64,000 bases of DNA from Sorghum bicolor. Lineage: Eukaryota; Streptophyta; Magnoliopsida; Poales; Poaceae. Numbering within the stretch: the first letter of the stretch is position 1; each line of letters starts with the position of its first letter. Below the pieces are notes generated by a model. That model was not told the origin of the DNA. It did no database searches and was given only the letters and a program-made list of their open reading frames with translations. The DNA lies in NCBI RefSeq assembly GCF_000003195.3, contig NC_012877.2, positions 8,906,855 to 8,970,854 of the forward strand, written 5' to 3'. A program made the translations under genes and the position numbers. Shown here one piece after another: positions 33,473 to 44,526 of the stretch.

Positions 33473-36400
33473 ATGGCCATCAACTTCGCTGTTCCCGAGG
33501 TTAGTTCATCACCCTTCCTCTTGTGCTTTTACCGTATTCCTGTTCATCCGCAATTCATTTTACTGAATATCCTTCTTTTTCTTTCTTTGTTCTTCTTTTT
33601 ACCTTCAAAACCAATAGGATCTGTCCAATAAAATTGTCATCCCTACCGATCAGCCACACCTCCAATGTCTTGGTCCCTTAGGGAATCCAGATCCCACCGA
33701 TCTTATTAACGCAGAAACAAACATAATCCCCTTTAGAGCCGAGAACTTTTCTCTGGATCTATGGAGGGACACCTTCCGTTCCTGGACCAGTCCTACCGTG
33801 GGATGGAAGGATTGGTTTTTGAGAGTCAGCCACTCAAACGAAGTCTAGTGGGGTGAAAGAAAACTAGACCAATGCATCAGGTTGTCTATTGCTGATATGC
33901 ATAGGAATGAGTCACTGCTAATAGCTGCATCATATTTCTGGTCAGACACACTTAATGCCTTTGTCTTTGGCCACGGCCTTGCTTCCCCTACACTTGCTGA
34001 TGTGGTTATGCTCACCGGCCTAGATGTATCTTCTGCCGATAGCACCCACTTTTTCGCTACCAAACTCAGTGCCAAGGTAGAAACTTGTTCCATCGGTGGT
34101 TGGTCAGGGTACATCCAAAAATACAAACGAACGGGCCCTGTCAACACAAAGGAACAGACCAGCTTCCTAAACATGTGGTTGGACAAATTCGTATTTTGTG
34201 GTCGATCGGCAGGACCAACTTCTGTCTACTTAGCAGCAGCAGAAAGATTAGCCAATGGTGGCCGATTTCCCCTCGGCTAATGCCTGCTTGGCGCGGCTTA
34301 CCACCTCCTTCATCAAGTAACCAGGAAACTCCTGCTCGGCCAGCCCATCGGCAACTTGGGGGGTCCCTGGTGGTTTATCAATATGTGGGTTAGTCTCCAC
34401 ATGCACAAGCGTCTTGAGTTTGACCTCTTCGCACAGCGCTTCCCTAGGGATATAACCAAGGATTATGAACTGGATGAAGAAGAATCGGCAACTCGCCCTC
34501 CTTTAAACTTTGGCAAAGTTGTCATAGTTCTACCCGGTACAGGGGGCAATGCAGACCAGGTCAGCCGATTCTTCCAAACCCTATATGAAGGACTGACCAG
34601 AGAACAGCGAGCATGGATGCCTTATGAAGATCCAGACACCATGTTTCCTTTGGTCTTCCATCCGTTCAACAATGCTCTCAACAAGGACCACGAAGTGATG
34701 ATGGCACTGATCACTCCCAGAGTTATTCCAGTAAACTTCTTCGACAGCGGGAAAACCTCTAACCAAACCTATGAGTTTTACAACCCATCGGCACTAGCTC
34801 GTCAACTAGCTTTCGGCCAGCTGCCGATTGCACTCCGTTATGCCGATGTAATAAAACCCAGGGAAGCCATCACTAACCTTCTCGAGTGGATCCGAGTAGC
34901 CCAGCTGTCACCGAATGCCGATACAGATTCAGATCTGTTAGAGTAGATTCCGGCCCTCTTCATTACTCAGGTGTACAAACAATGGTGGGAGGAATGGAAG
35001 GAGCATTTGTTCTGCAAATCGGCTCTTACGTACCGCGGCATGATCGATCCCCAGTACAAAGTTCCCGATAATACTGTAAGTATTGCCAAACCGATGTCTC
35101 AATTCTTTCAATTTTATTTCCACCGGTAACTCACTTTTTGTATTATATTGCAGGTTGATAACGCTCCCCCATCGGTCAGCAGGAGTGGCAAGCCGATTGA
35201 TCTTTTTCCATCAGGCCCGATCTCCTCAATCGGCAATAATGCTCCCACCTTGGCTGCCATAATGCACCGAGGTGTATGCCTCAAGAAGGTCACCACCAAG
35301 CGTTCAAAGACATCTCCATCGGTAGCCGCCTCCGCTTTGGCGCAAGCCTTTAAGGTAAATCTTCAAATTTCTTTACCGATTTCATTCTTCTAGCTAATAC
35401 GTTTGTACTCACGAATTCTCATCCTTGGTAAAGCACAGTGGTACATCGGCAAGGACCAAAAGCACAGGTACTCATGCCCCCCAGTCTAGCCAGGCAAAGA
35501 GGAAAGGCTCCAAGAGCACCAGATCACAAGCGAAGCATCAGAAAACAGCAACACCTCCTCCTCTCCCAGTGTCTCCAATTCCAGTAGAAACTTCTCCCTC
35601 CTCTCCAGAAGTCCACATGCAACAGGCACCATCTCCTCCTCAGGCGCAGGAAGAAGCTCATGTAGAAGAATTCTAACCAGAGGGACCTTAGCCAGAAGAT
35701 ATACCGGCTGACACACACGAGCAAACTGCCGATCCAGCAGGTTCAATCATAGCATCGGCAGTTTCCTCCATCCAAACAAGTGCTGCTCCTCCTCAAGGTA
35801 ATATACCTTTTATCAAACCATTGCCGATGAACTTATGTTTCCTGTCTTATAATTACTTCTGTCATTCTTTCAGCTGACATAGTCCCATCGGTAACCCCAG
35901 CCGATCGGCCTGTAGTTCCATCGGCATCCTCCAGCCAGAGGCGAGAGATTGCTTTGAAACAAGTAAGCCATTTGATCTCCATCAGTATTACTAGTCAATA
36001 CTCAACCATGAAATGACTTACTTTATTTCTATTCCAGGAATAGGACTCTCCCGATAGCTCGTTCTCCTTTGGCATCGACATCTCCGAAGATGAAGGTGAG
36101 GAAGCAAGTTCCTCTCGGGCAGTTGGAATTACACCGGCAGAGATCAGGGCAAAATTGGAAGAATTGTCGGCCCTCCTCCATCAAGACACGGCCCCACTAG
36201 TCAATGATTCGGATCCGGCCAAGGCTTTGTTCAAGACCCTTAGAGGCCAAATCCCCACCGATGCTGAAGAAGTTCTCTTTCAAGCAGCACATCAAGAGAG
36301 CCGTCAACTGTAGTACCAGAGGGCTACCCAACGTCTCGCTGATAGAGCTGCTCATGCCCAGCTCTCTGAGGAGATGATGAAGGTGAAGCTCCTTGCCGAT

Positions 36401-36733
36401 GAGAAGCACAAGAACATCGGCATCTTAAAGTCCTCAGGAGATGCTCTAAAGCATAAGACCTCTGATCTGTCAGCAAAGAGAGAAGCCCTGTTGGCAGAAC
36501 TCAAGCAAGTGGAAGAAGCCCTATCCCAGGCTCAACAAGAGGAGAACCAACTGCCTGAGGTGATCAAGCGTCTTGAGCAAGAGCGAAATGTCCAAGCCCG
36601 CACGGCGCTGCAAATGAAGAAGAAGTTGAAGCCGGTGGAAGGCTCTGCCGATGAAGACATCAAAGAGATAGAAGGAGCCAACCAAATCCGCCTGCGCGCT
36701 ATATTGGCAATCCATGCGCTGCTGACCATGTGA
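33473..36733 (+). pseudogene. Antisense six-exon gene with plant-mobile-domain-like region (in Tat element)
   Basis: It runs opposite to gag-pol. Predicted exons: 33473-33499, 33618-35075, 35154-35354, 35434-35797, 35874-35962 and 36038-36733, with GT-AG introns of 75-118 nt and phases that keep one frame for 945 codons. Exon 2 resembles the plant mobile domain (aminotransferase-like) family: the Trp-rich start, an AASYFWSDTLNAFVFGHG-type motif, the T-LADVVMLTGLDV motif and GGPWWFINMW. The middle is Ser/Pro-rich with a basic KRKGSK-type patch (possible nuclear signal). The end (36320-36680) is a Lys/Glu/Leu-rich coiled coil. Seven in-frame stops (33846, 34278, 34944, 35674, 35689, 36041, 36311) all fit C-to-T at Gln codons, and I see no frameshift. 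The exon 4 acceptor is the weakest call. Extra ORFs of this kind are known in grass Tat elements. Confidence 0.75.
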
Positions 36734-36889
36734 GCTCTTCATCGGCAATATACTTGCCCCTTTCTGCTTTCCAAACTTCCTGATATTTGGTATAGCCGAT
36801 AAGACTGTTATCGGCACTTCTAAAACATTAAGTCTAGCCCTAGACACATTTTGATCCAGCCGATAGGAGTGTTATCGGCACTTAAACTT

Positions 36890-39800
36890 TTATGCATCGA
36901 CCCATATGCTTGGGTAATACTTCTTTAGATATTTGCCATTTAATGCTCTGGGAAATTCGACCCCTTCGAGGGTTTCTAAAATATAGGCATTACCAGGAGC
37001 CGATCGACTTATCCGATAGGGACCCTCCCAATTGGGGGACCACTTCCCAAATTTCAAACTCTTAGTCCCAATCGGTAAGATTAATTTTCATACTAAGTCT
37101 CTATCAGCAAACTCCTTAGCTCTTACCTTCTTATCATACCACCTGGCAACTCTCTTCTTATTCTCTTCTATACTCATCAAAGCTCTTAGCCGATGTCCTG
37201 CTAGATCATCCAACTCATCTGTCATCAAAGTAGCATAATCATCGGCAGCCAATTGATCTTGAAAAGATAGTCGCCTAGACCCAACCTTAATTTCCCAAGG
37301 TAACACTGCATCATGCCCATACACCAACTGATAAGGCGAAACTTTGGTCGATCCATGACAAACCATCCGGTACGACCACAAAGCTTCGTTCAACAATGTG
37401 TGCCACCTCCTAGGATTTTCCTCAATCTTTTGTTTAATAAGCTTAATAATTCCTTTGTTAGATGCCTCGGCCTGCCCGTTAGCTTGAGCATAGTAAGGAG
37501 AAGAATTTAATACTTTAATCGCCATACCGATTGCAAATTCATCAAACTCCCCCGATGTGAACATAGTACCCTGATCGGTAGTAATTGTTTGAGGAATTCC
37601 AAATCGGTAGATAATATGCTCTTTCACAAAATCAATCATATTGGCCGATGTAACTTTCTTTAAAGGAATAGCTTGAACCCATTTGGTGAAATAATCGGTG
37701 GCAACCAGAATAAATTTATGTCCTTTGTTGAATGGTGGATAAATCTGGCCGATTAAGTCAATAGCCCATCCCCGGAACGGCCAAGGTTTGATAATAGGAT
37801 TCATGCTCGATGCGGGTGCTCTTTGAATATTGCCAAATTTCTGACATCCTTGACACCCCCTGAAATATTTAAAGCAATCTTTAAGTATAGTGGGCCAATA
37901 ATACCCATTCCTCTTAATCATCCACTTCATCTTAAAGGCCGACTGATATGCTCCACATACCCCTTCATGGATTTCTCCCATCAAGCTCTTAGCTTCATCA
38001 TCACCTAAGCATCTGAGAAGAATCCCATCAATAGTTCGATAATACAATTCGTCTTCGAGAAGCACATACTTGGTGGCTTGAAACCGAATTCGTCTCTCAA
38101 CTTTCTTGGATGGATCCTTCAAATAATCAAAAATTTCTTTTCTCCAATCATCGGCACCGATTGCCAATATTGTATTAATCATAGGCTGATATCCCGAGGC
38201 ATGCTGAGCCAACCGATTGGCTTCTTCATTATGCAATCAAGGAATATGCTCTAACCGGAAATCCTTGAATTCCTTTAACAGTCGCATACTCCTTTCGTGA
38301 TAAGTTATCAAAACCTCGCTTCGGCATTCATAGCTTCCAGCCAATTGATTTATAACCAGCATGGAATCTCCGAAGATTTCAACAGCATCAGCATGAACTT
38401 CCCTTAGTAATTCCAACCCCTTCATTAAAGCTTGATACTCAGCCTGATTATTCGTTGATGTCGCAACAATCGGTAAGGAAAATTCGTACTTCGTTCCCCG
38501 AGGGGAAATTAACACGATGCCGATTCCTGCCCCCCGGTCACACGTGGATCCATCAAAGAAAAGCGCCCAAGGTACAATTTCCAAAGTTTCCACTGTACCG
38601 CAATGCTGAGTCACGAAATCAGCCATAATCTGTCCTTTAACCGCTTTAGCTGATTCGTAACGCAGATCAAATTCTGACAGTGCCAAAATCCACTTACCGA
38701 TCCTGCCACTCATGATCGGCATAGACAGCATGTATCGGACCACATCATCTTTGCAAATAACAGTGCATTCGGCCGACAGCAAATAATGCCTTAACTTAAT
38801 ACAGGAGAAATACAAGCATAAGCATAGTTTCTCAATAGCCGAATACCTGGTCTCAGCATCAATCAACCTCCTGCTTAAATAGTAAATCACACGTTCCTTC
38901 CCTTCAAACTCCTGAATTAAAGCCGAACCGATGACCATCCCATCGGTAGACAAATACAATCTGAAAGGCTTCCCTTGCTGAGGTGGAATCAGTACTGGAG
39001 GGTTCAACAAATAACTCTTGATTTCATCCAAGGCCAACTGTTGTTCTTTCCCCCAAACGAATTCTTGATCGGCTTTCAACTTAAGTAAAGGACTGAAAGC
39101 ATGAATTTTACCAGACAAATTAGATATAAACCTCCTGATAATATTTACCTTGCCGATCAAGGACTGCAGCTCAGTCTTGTTGGTGGGAGCAACTATTTTG
39201 TTGATAGCATCAATGGACCTCCGACTAATCTCAATCCCTCTCTGATGCACCATGAAACCAAGGAACTGTCCCGCCGATACACCAAATGCACACTTATTGG
39301 GATTCATCTTCAAACCATGCTTCCTCGTGCATTCCAATACCTTTCGCAAATCGGAAAGATGTTTTGTGAAGTCTCCAGACTTAACCACCATATCATCGAT
39401 ATAAATTTCCACCAGCTTGCTGATGAACTCATAAAATATAAAATTCATGGCTCTCTGATAAGTAGCACCAGCATTCTTCAAGCCAAAGGTCATGACTATC
39501 AATTCAAACAACCCAACATGACCAGGACACCTAAATGCAGTCTTTGGAATAACTTCTTCAGCCATGAATATTTGATTGTATCCTGCATTGCCATCCATAA
39601 AGCTGATAATCTGATGCCTAGCTGCAGCATCAACTAACAGATCGGCAACTGGCATTGGGTAGCCATCCATCGGTGTAGCTTTGTTAAGATTCCTGAAATC
39701 AATGCAGACCCGAAGCTTCCCATTCTTCTTGTAGACTGGAACAACATTGGAAATCCACTCGGCATACCGACACTGCCGAATAAACTTGTCTTCAATAAGC

Positions 39801-40123
39801 TTGGTTATTTCGGCCTTAATATCAGGAAGAATATTAGGATTACATCCGCGAGCTGACTGTTGATGTGGCCGAAATCCAGACTTGATAGGCAACCAATGTT
39901 CAACAATTGATCGGTCCAAACCAGGCATCTCAGAATAATCCCAAGCAAAGCAATCTTTATATTCCTTTAACAAATCAGTTAACTGTTGCTTACACTCAGA
40001 ATTTAATTTAGCACTAATAAAAGTAGGTCTAGGTTTATCACCACTACCTATATCTACTTCTTCTAAATCATCGGCCGATGTGAATCCCTGGCCTAATTTT
40101 CCATCATCGGTGAACCTATCCAT
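36890..40123 (-). pseudogene. Tat-type RT / RNase H / second RNase H / integrase polyprotein (two stops)
   Basis: Starts at ATG 40123, which overlaps the protease stop (TAATG). RT spans about residues 80-280, with FMDG (177) and YIDD (241-244). A first, degenerate RNase H lies at about 385-460. A second one at 518-600 has D524, E562 and D586. A TGA at 38239-38237 (Arg codon in relatives) interrupts the linker after residue 628. Integrase follows from 38236: the zinc-finger His equivalent to residue 97 is Tyr (H90, C128 and C131 remain), and the DDE core D160/D221/E257 keeps the D-x35-E spacing. A second TGA at 37090-37088 cuts the C-terminal domain, which otherwise reads to TAA 36892-36890. 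The enzymes would copy RNA to DNA and insert it, but this copy cannot make them whole. Confidence 0.88.
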
Positions 40124-41463
40124 TAAAAACCTTCATCAAAACTGACTGCTTGGATCGGTGGAATTTCATAATCGGCAACTTTGAGAAAATCTTTTTGCCA
40201 AACTTCTCCTGAAATACACCTAGTTCTCTCATAGGTATCTGCCTCTGCCGATGCAATAACATAGGAAGAATCTCCCAGGACAATCTCAATCTTGTCGCCT
40301 ACCCACTGGACCAAGCACTGGTGCATTGTAGATGGGATGCAACAATTGGCATGAATCCAATCTCTTCCCAACAGTAAGTTATAAGCACCCTTTCCACTGA
40401 TCACGAAGAAGGTTGTCGGTAAGGTTTTACTACCGATGGTCAATTCAACACATATGGCTCCCTTGACCAGAGACACATTCCCTTCAAAGTCTTTAAGCAT
40501 CATATCGGTCTTGGTCAAATCCTGATCTCCTTTTCCAAGCTTCCGATACACTGCATATGGCATTATATTGATAGCAGCTCCACCATCAATTAAAATCTTG
40601 GTCATTGGCTGACCATCCACCCTTCCTTTGACAAACAGAGCCTTAAGATGTTGCCTTTCATCATCGACAGGCTTTCCAAATATGGCTGTCATCGGATCCA
40701 GAGCCAACTGAGCTATTTGATCGGAAAGCTCCAACTCATCATCACTGGACGGCGCAAGGAATTCCATCGGCAACATGAATACCTTGTTGATGTCAGCCGA
40801 TGGCCCCTTTCCCTTAGGATCTGGTTGTTGCTGATCCCCAGACTGGCCAGAGTTCTCGCCCTTGCTTAACTCTTCTCGTCTTTCATGCTGCAGTCTTCTC
40901 TTTTGTGTCCTGGTCAACCCTTCTAGACACCATGGAGGAAGTTGCTGCTGCCTTACCGATGGGTGATGATTTTCCCTTGACTCCATCTGATAAGTATTGG
41001 CATCCCTGCAGAATACAAACTCATCGGGAACCCGTGCATTAGCCATCTCTTCAAGCTCTTCCTGGTTCCTGGGAAAGTATTCAACACGGTCACCAAGCCT
41101 ATTGTGCACACTAAGCCTGCCCCCAAACCGATCATGAATGGACGTTCTTCCTCTAATCGGCCCATTAAATCGCCGATCATCATTGCGATGGCGCCGGTCG
41201 GACCTGTCATACCGATCATAACCATTGCATTCAGGACAATCTCTGACAGTAGGAAGCTTGATATTTTCCTCCCAACAATGGATGAAGAACGGACAATTCC
41301 AGTGATCCCTATGCCGATTCCACTCCTGTCGGCGTCTTTCCTCTTCCCGACGATAGTCCTCTTGCTGGCGCCGATACCAATCCTCACGTTGCTGCCAAGT
41401 CTCCCGAGGCCTTCTGTGAGTTATCACAATACCAGATCGGGGAGGCCTTCCTGAATTAGTCTC
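40123..41463 (-). CDS. Tat-type zinc-binding region and aspartic protease
   Basis: Read in the same frame as gag after the TAG at 41466-41464. From the Met at 41427 it is open for 434 codons. An Arg/Glu/Gln-rich coiled region (residues 8-42) leads to a Cys/His cluster (C45, H50, C51, C64, C67), the usual Tat gag zinc site. A retropepsin domain follows: active-site DGGAA at 281-285 and LLLGRDW at 351-357. The Gly in D-G-G replaces the common Ser/Thr. The product would cut the Gag-Pol precursor in the virus-like particle. The frame ends at TAA 40125-40123, overlapping the RT start as TAATG. Confidence 0.82.
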   Translation of the reverse strand, partial: ETNSGRPPRSGIVITHRRPRETWQQREDWYRRQQEDYRREEERRRQEWNRHRDHWNCPFFIHCWEENIKLPTVRDCPECNGYDRYDRSDRRHRNDDRRFNGPIRGRTSIHDRFGGRLSVHNRLGDRVEYFPRNQEELEEMANARVPDEFVFCRDANTYQMESRENHHPSVRQQQLPPWCLEGLTRTQKRRLQHERREELSKGENSGQSGDQQQPDPKGKGPSADINKVFMLPMEFLAPSSDDELELSDQIAQLALDPMTAIFGKPVDDERQHLKALFVKGRVDGQPMTKILIDGGAAINIMPYAVYRKLGKGDQDLTKTDMMLKDFEGNVSLVKGAICVELTIGSKTLPTTFFVISGKGAYNLLLGRDWIHANCCIPSTMHQCLVQWVGDKIEIVLGDSSYVIASAEADTYERTRCISGEVWQKDFLKVADYEIPPIQAVSFDEGF

Positions 41464-43760
41464 CTCCTAGATTAAGCCTTTTCCCTTGGCATCGGCAGTA
41501 GTGATCTGATGCTGAGGGTCCACCGATGCACTCCTTTCAGCTGCCTCTGATGTCAAGACCTTGGTCTTTCCTTTAGCATCCAGCATGTTCGTTGGGAAAG
41601 GATGTTGATCAATCTTCATTGGCTTCTGAGCTTTAGAGCCATCGAATTTCATCCTTCCAGATTCTATAGCCGATTGCAACTGTTGTCTAAAAACTTTGCA
41701 CTCGTTGGTGCTGTGAGAAGTTGCATTGTGCCATTTGCAGTACTTCATCCTTTTTAATTCTTCAGCCGATGGGATTACATGATTAGGTGACAATTTGATC
41801 TGACCCTTTTGAAGCAGAAAGTCAAATATCCTATCGGCCTTAGTGATGTCAAACGCGAACTTCTCTGGCTCTTTATGCCCAAAAGGACAAGACATCGGTT
41901 TCTTATTTTTCACCCATTCTGCCAAGCCGATGACTGGTTCTTCATCAGAGTCCGCTTCATCAACAAATGATACCTTTTTATTCCATGCTCTCTTGGGCTC
42001 GAAAGGCTTGATATCTTGATCAGAAATTCTCTGCACCAAATGACTTAAGCTTTCGAACTCCTGAGATGCATATTTGTCATTGATGTGTGGCAACAAACCC
42101 TGGAAAGCCAAATCGGCTAACTGCCGATCATCCAGAACCAGGCTATAGCATTTGTTCTTGACTTCCCATATCCTCTGCACAAAACTTTCAACCGATTCAT
42201 CATTACGTTGCTTCAATTTGACCAAATCGGTGATCTTCTTCTCATGGACTCTAGAAAAGAAATATTTGTGAAATTGCTTTTCTAGATCGGCCCAAGTAAT
42301 CAGTGAGTTAGGAGGTAATGATATAAACCAGGTGAACGCCGATCCAGACAATGACGACGAGAATAATCGGACCCTTAACTCGTCTCTGTTAGCAGCTTCT
42401 CCACATTGAATGATAAACCTGTTGACATGTTCCATAGTTGACGTGTCATCCTACCTAGAAAACTTAGTAAAATCCAGCACTTTGTACCGATTTGGGAGCG
42501 GGATTAAATCATAAGCAGGAGGATACGGTGTCCGATAAGAGTAAGTGTTGACTTTGGGTTTTGTCCCAAATTGGTCTCTCATTACTTCAGCAATCTTATC
42601 GGCCCAATAAGCATCAGCATCTTGCTGATGAGGTGGTTGCGGATCTGGGATCTGCTGATGTGCTTCCACGTGTCTATGCGGGGCGCGATCTGCATGGCAC
42701 ATTGGGTTGATCATCTGGCCACCAACCTACTGTCCACCAAACTGTGGACCACCAATCTGCTGCCCAAGATTCATCGGCCGGTTGGGCAATCCTTGATTCT
42801 GGAACCCAGGGTATATTTGGCCTTGTTGGAACCCTGTAGCCTGATGATTCTGTTGGGGCATTTGTGGAAACACTTGCTGCCCAGACCATCCACTATTAGC
42901 ATTCATCGGCATAGGTCCTGCCGATGACTGGTAATTGGGCATCATCATTGAGTTGACATACCCTTGCTGAGCCATAAACCTCTGCTGCGTCGGCATTGAG
43001 TCTGCCGATGGATTAGGCATCTGGAACGTTGGAACTTGAGAATTCCCAGTGTAAGGCCTTGCAGTAGTGGTTGTAGTATACTGGGGACTCTAATTCATCG
43101 GCATATTTGGAGGTGCCGATGCCATGGGAACCTTGCCTCTCATATCAGCTGCCTGAGACGTGCCAGGTGTCTTCAAGTATTCCGGGGTCATACCGAAACC
43201 CCACCAATTAGGGGGAACCGATCCCGACATTGCTAATGCCAATAGATCTGTAGTAAGCTTGATCGACTCATCTGATGTTGATGGATTAGATGGCATTGGC
43301 GTTGATTGCGCATTAGACACTCCTAGCGTGCTTGGAGGAACAGTAGTTTCTGTGCCCACAGCGGCCGTAGCAGCCGATGGAGCTGTCACCACTGGCGATC
43401 CCGACTGATGATAGACAGGGCCCACATAATTTGGTGGCAATTGTCCTTCTTTGAAAGTTCTAGCCACGGCATTGAAAACCGTATTGGACAGGACACCAGC
43501 TTGGTTGATCAAGGCACGGTTGATAGCATTATCGACCATGTCTTGGAGTCTACCAGGATTGGCGTCGAAGGTAACCTGCCGAGGTGTCGTCAATGCTTCT
43601 TTCTGGATAATTTCGCCGCTCCTGTTTATGCTGAAGGCCTTGAGACATTGTTGCTTGTAATCCTCCATAGCCTTCGCAATAGCTTGCTTCTGCTCATCTT
43701 TGAGGCTAGCTTCTGTGTCACGGGGATGACGTTCTCCAAATCAAAATCGCTAGTCGCCAT
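41464..43760 (-). pseudogene. Tat-type gag (broken)
   Basis: The likely start is ATG 43760-43758 (MATSDFDLEN). The frame shifts near 43712-43722 and then runs in the frame of 43668. A Gln/Met/Pro-rich N-terminal half (43090-42730) precedes the capsid-type retrotransposon gag domain (42435-41950; motifs LRVRLFSSSLSGSAFTWF and QRNDESVESFVQRIW). A Lys/His/Cys segment with C-x2-WH follows near 41720. In-frame TAGs at 43092-43090, 42729-42727, 42453-42451 and 41466-41464 all fall where relatives carry Gln, consistent with C-to-T. The last TAG separates gag from the protease frame; whether that one was a natural readthrough stop cannot be told from one copy. Gag forms the particle shell. Confidence 0.82.
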
Positions 43761-44078
43761 GCTGATCTTGATCTTGAATAAGGTCCCAATGGGTGTGCCA
43801 AAAGATGTGTTGATGCAAAAGTTGATCTGCAAACACAAAGGGCTAATACCCGATTTAAACGTTAAGGCGTGCCAGCCGATTTGACCTTGCTATCGGCAAA
43901 GGTGATAACTCGAATACTTTGGTCCCGACAACAGCGATGCGCCCGGATGCCACAGCCAAGAGGTATTCACGCGGAACTTGAGAACCCGTCGAGCTTAAGT
44001 CGACGGATTCCTAAGAACTCGTAATAAAAAGGAAAAAGTATGACAAAGTTGTCGAAAAAGTAGATGCTGGAATATGAG
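43761..44078 (-). other. Leader between Tat 5' LTR and gag
   Basis: A 318 bp untranslated leader. It holds an inverted repeat CCGTCGA-N7-TCGACGG (about 43988-44008) and two copies of the ATCGGC/GCCGAT hexamer. I could not match the first bases after the LTR to a tRNA 3' end (no TGG start), so the primer is unassigned. Confidence 0.6.
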
Positions 44079-44526
44079 TAAAAACTTATGTTTGATTGAT
44101 TGGTAGATGTCTCAATTACAAAGCCGTAGGGTCTACATTTATACCCTGCTCGAAAGAGCTACAACCAGACACAACTAGAACTCGAATTCCAAATTAAACA
44201 GAATCCGTATACAAGACGATCTAAATAACTAAGGAAGAGCATAAAACTATCCCCCATGACAACCTGGGACGCCACGATAGACCAATCGGCAACCTTCAAG
44301 TCTTCCTTCCACGTCATCGGCAGACTCTCCATCGTAGCCATCGGCAAAGGTTATTGCCGGCCATGGGCACAAACACGTCACCACCCATGGACTTAGCCAC
44401 AGCCAGCCGTCTCCTCATCGGTAACCACCCTCATCGGCAACTCTTCTGCAGACCACTTACCGTTGCCCTGTCTTGCCGATCTATACTCTACCAATCCTGG
44501 GTACGTGCCCAAAAACGGTGTGAACA
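44079..44526 (-). repeat. 5' LTR of Tat element (448 bp)
   Basis: Pairs with 32362-32809. A TATAAAT box on the minus strand (44143-44137) lies upstream of the leader and is the likely genomic promoter. It contains five ATCGGC/GCCGAT copies. Confidence 0.85.

Larger units (their letters stand above)
32362..44526 (-). mobile_element. Tat-lineage Ty3 (gypsy) LTR retrotransposon with antisense gene (12.2 kb)
   Basis: On the minus strand: 5' LTR (44526-44079), leader, gag (43760-41464), protease (to 40123), RT plus two RNase H domains and integrase (40123-36890), then a 4 kb region carrying a multi-exon gene on the + strand (33473-36733), a polypurine tract and the 3' LTR (32809-32362). The second, archaeal-type RNase H domain before integrase marks the Tat clade. 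By eye the LTRs differ at about 14 of 448 bp (3%). The whole element is dense in the hexamer ATCGGC/GCCGAT. Target duplication is uncertain: ATAAG left and ATGGG right share three of five bases. Confidence 0.9.

Noticed and set aside
37032..37510. Plus-strand frames opposite integrase
   Set aside because: Shadows of the integrase frame on the minus strand.
39101..39637. 178-residue frame opposite the RT region
   Set aside because: It is the complement of a well-conserved RT coding sequence and has no independent motif.
44040..44078. A primer binding site for the Tat element
   Set aside because: The sequence next to the 5' LTR does not begin with TGG and matches no tRNA end that I can recall with confidence.
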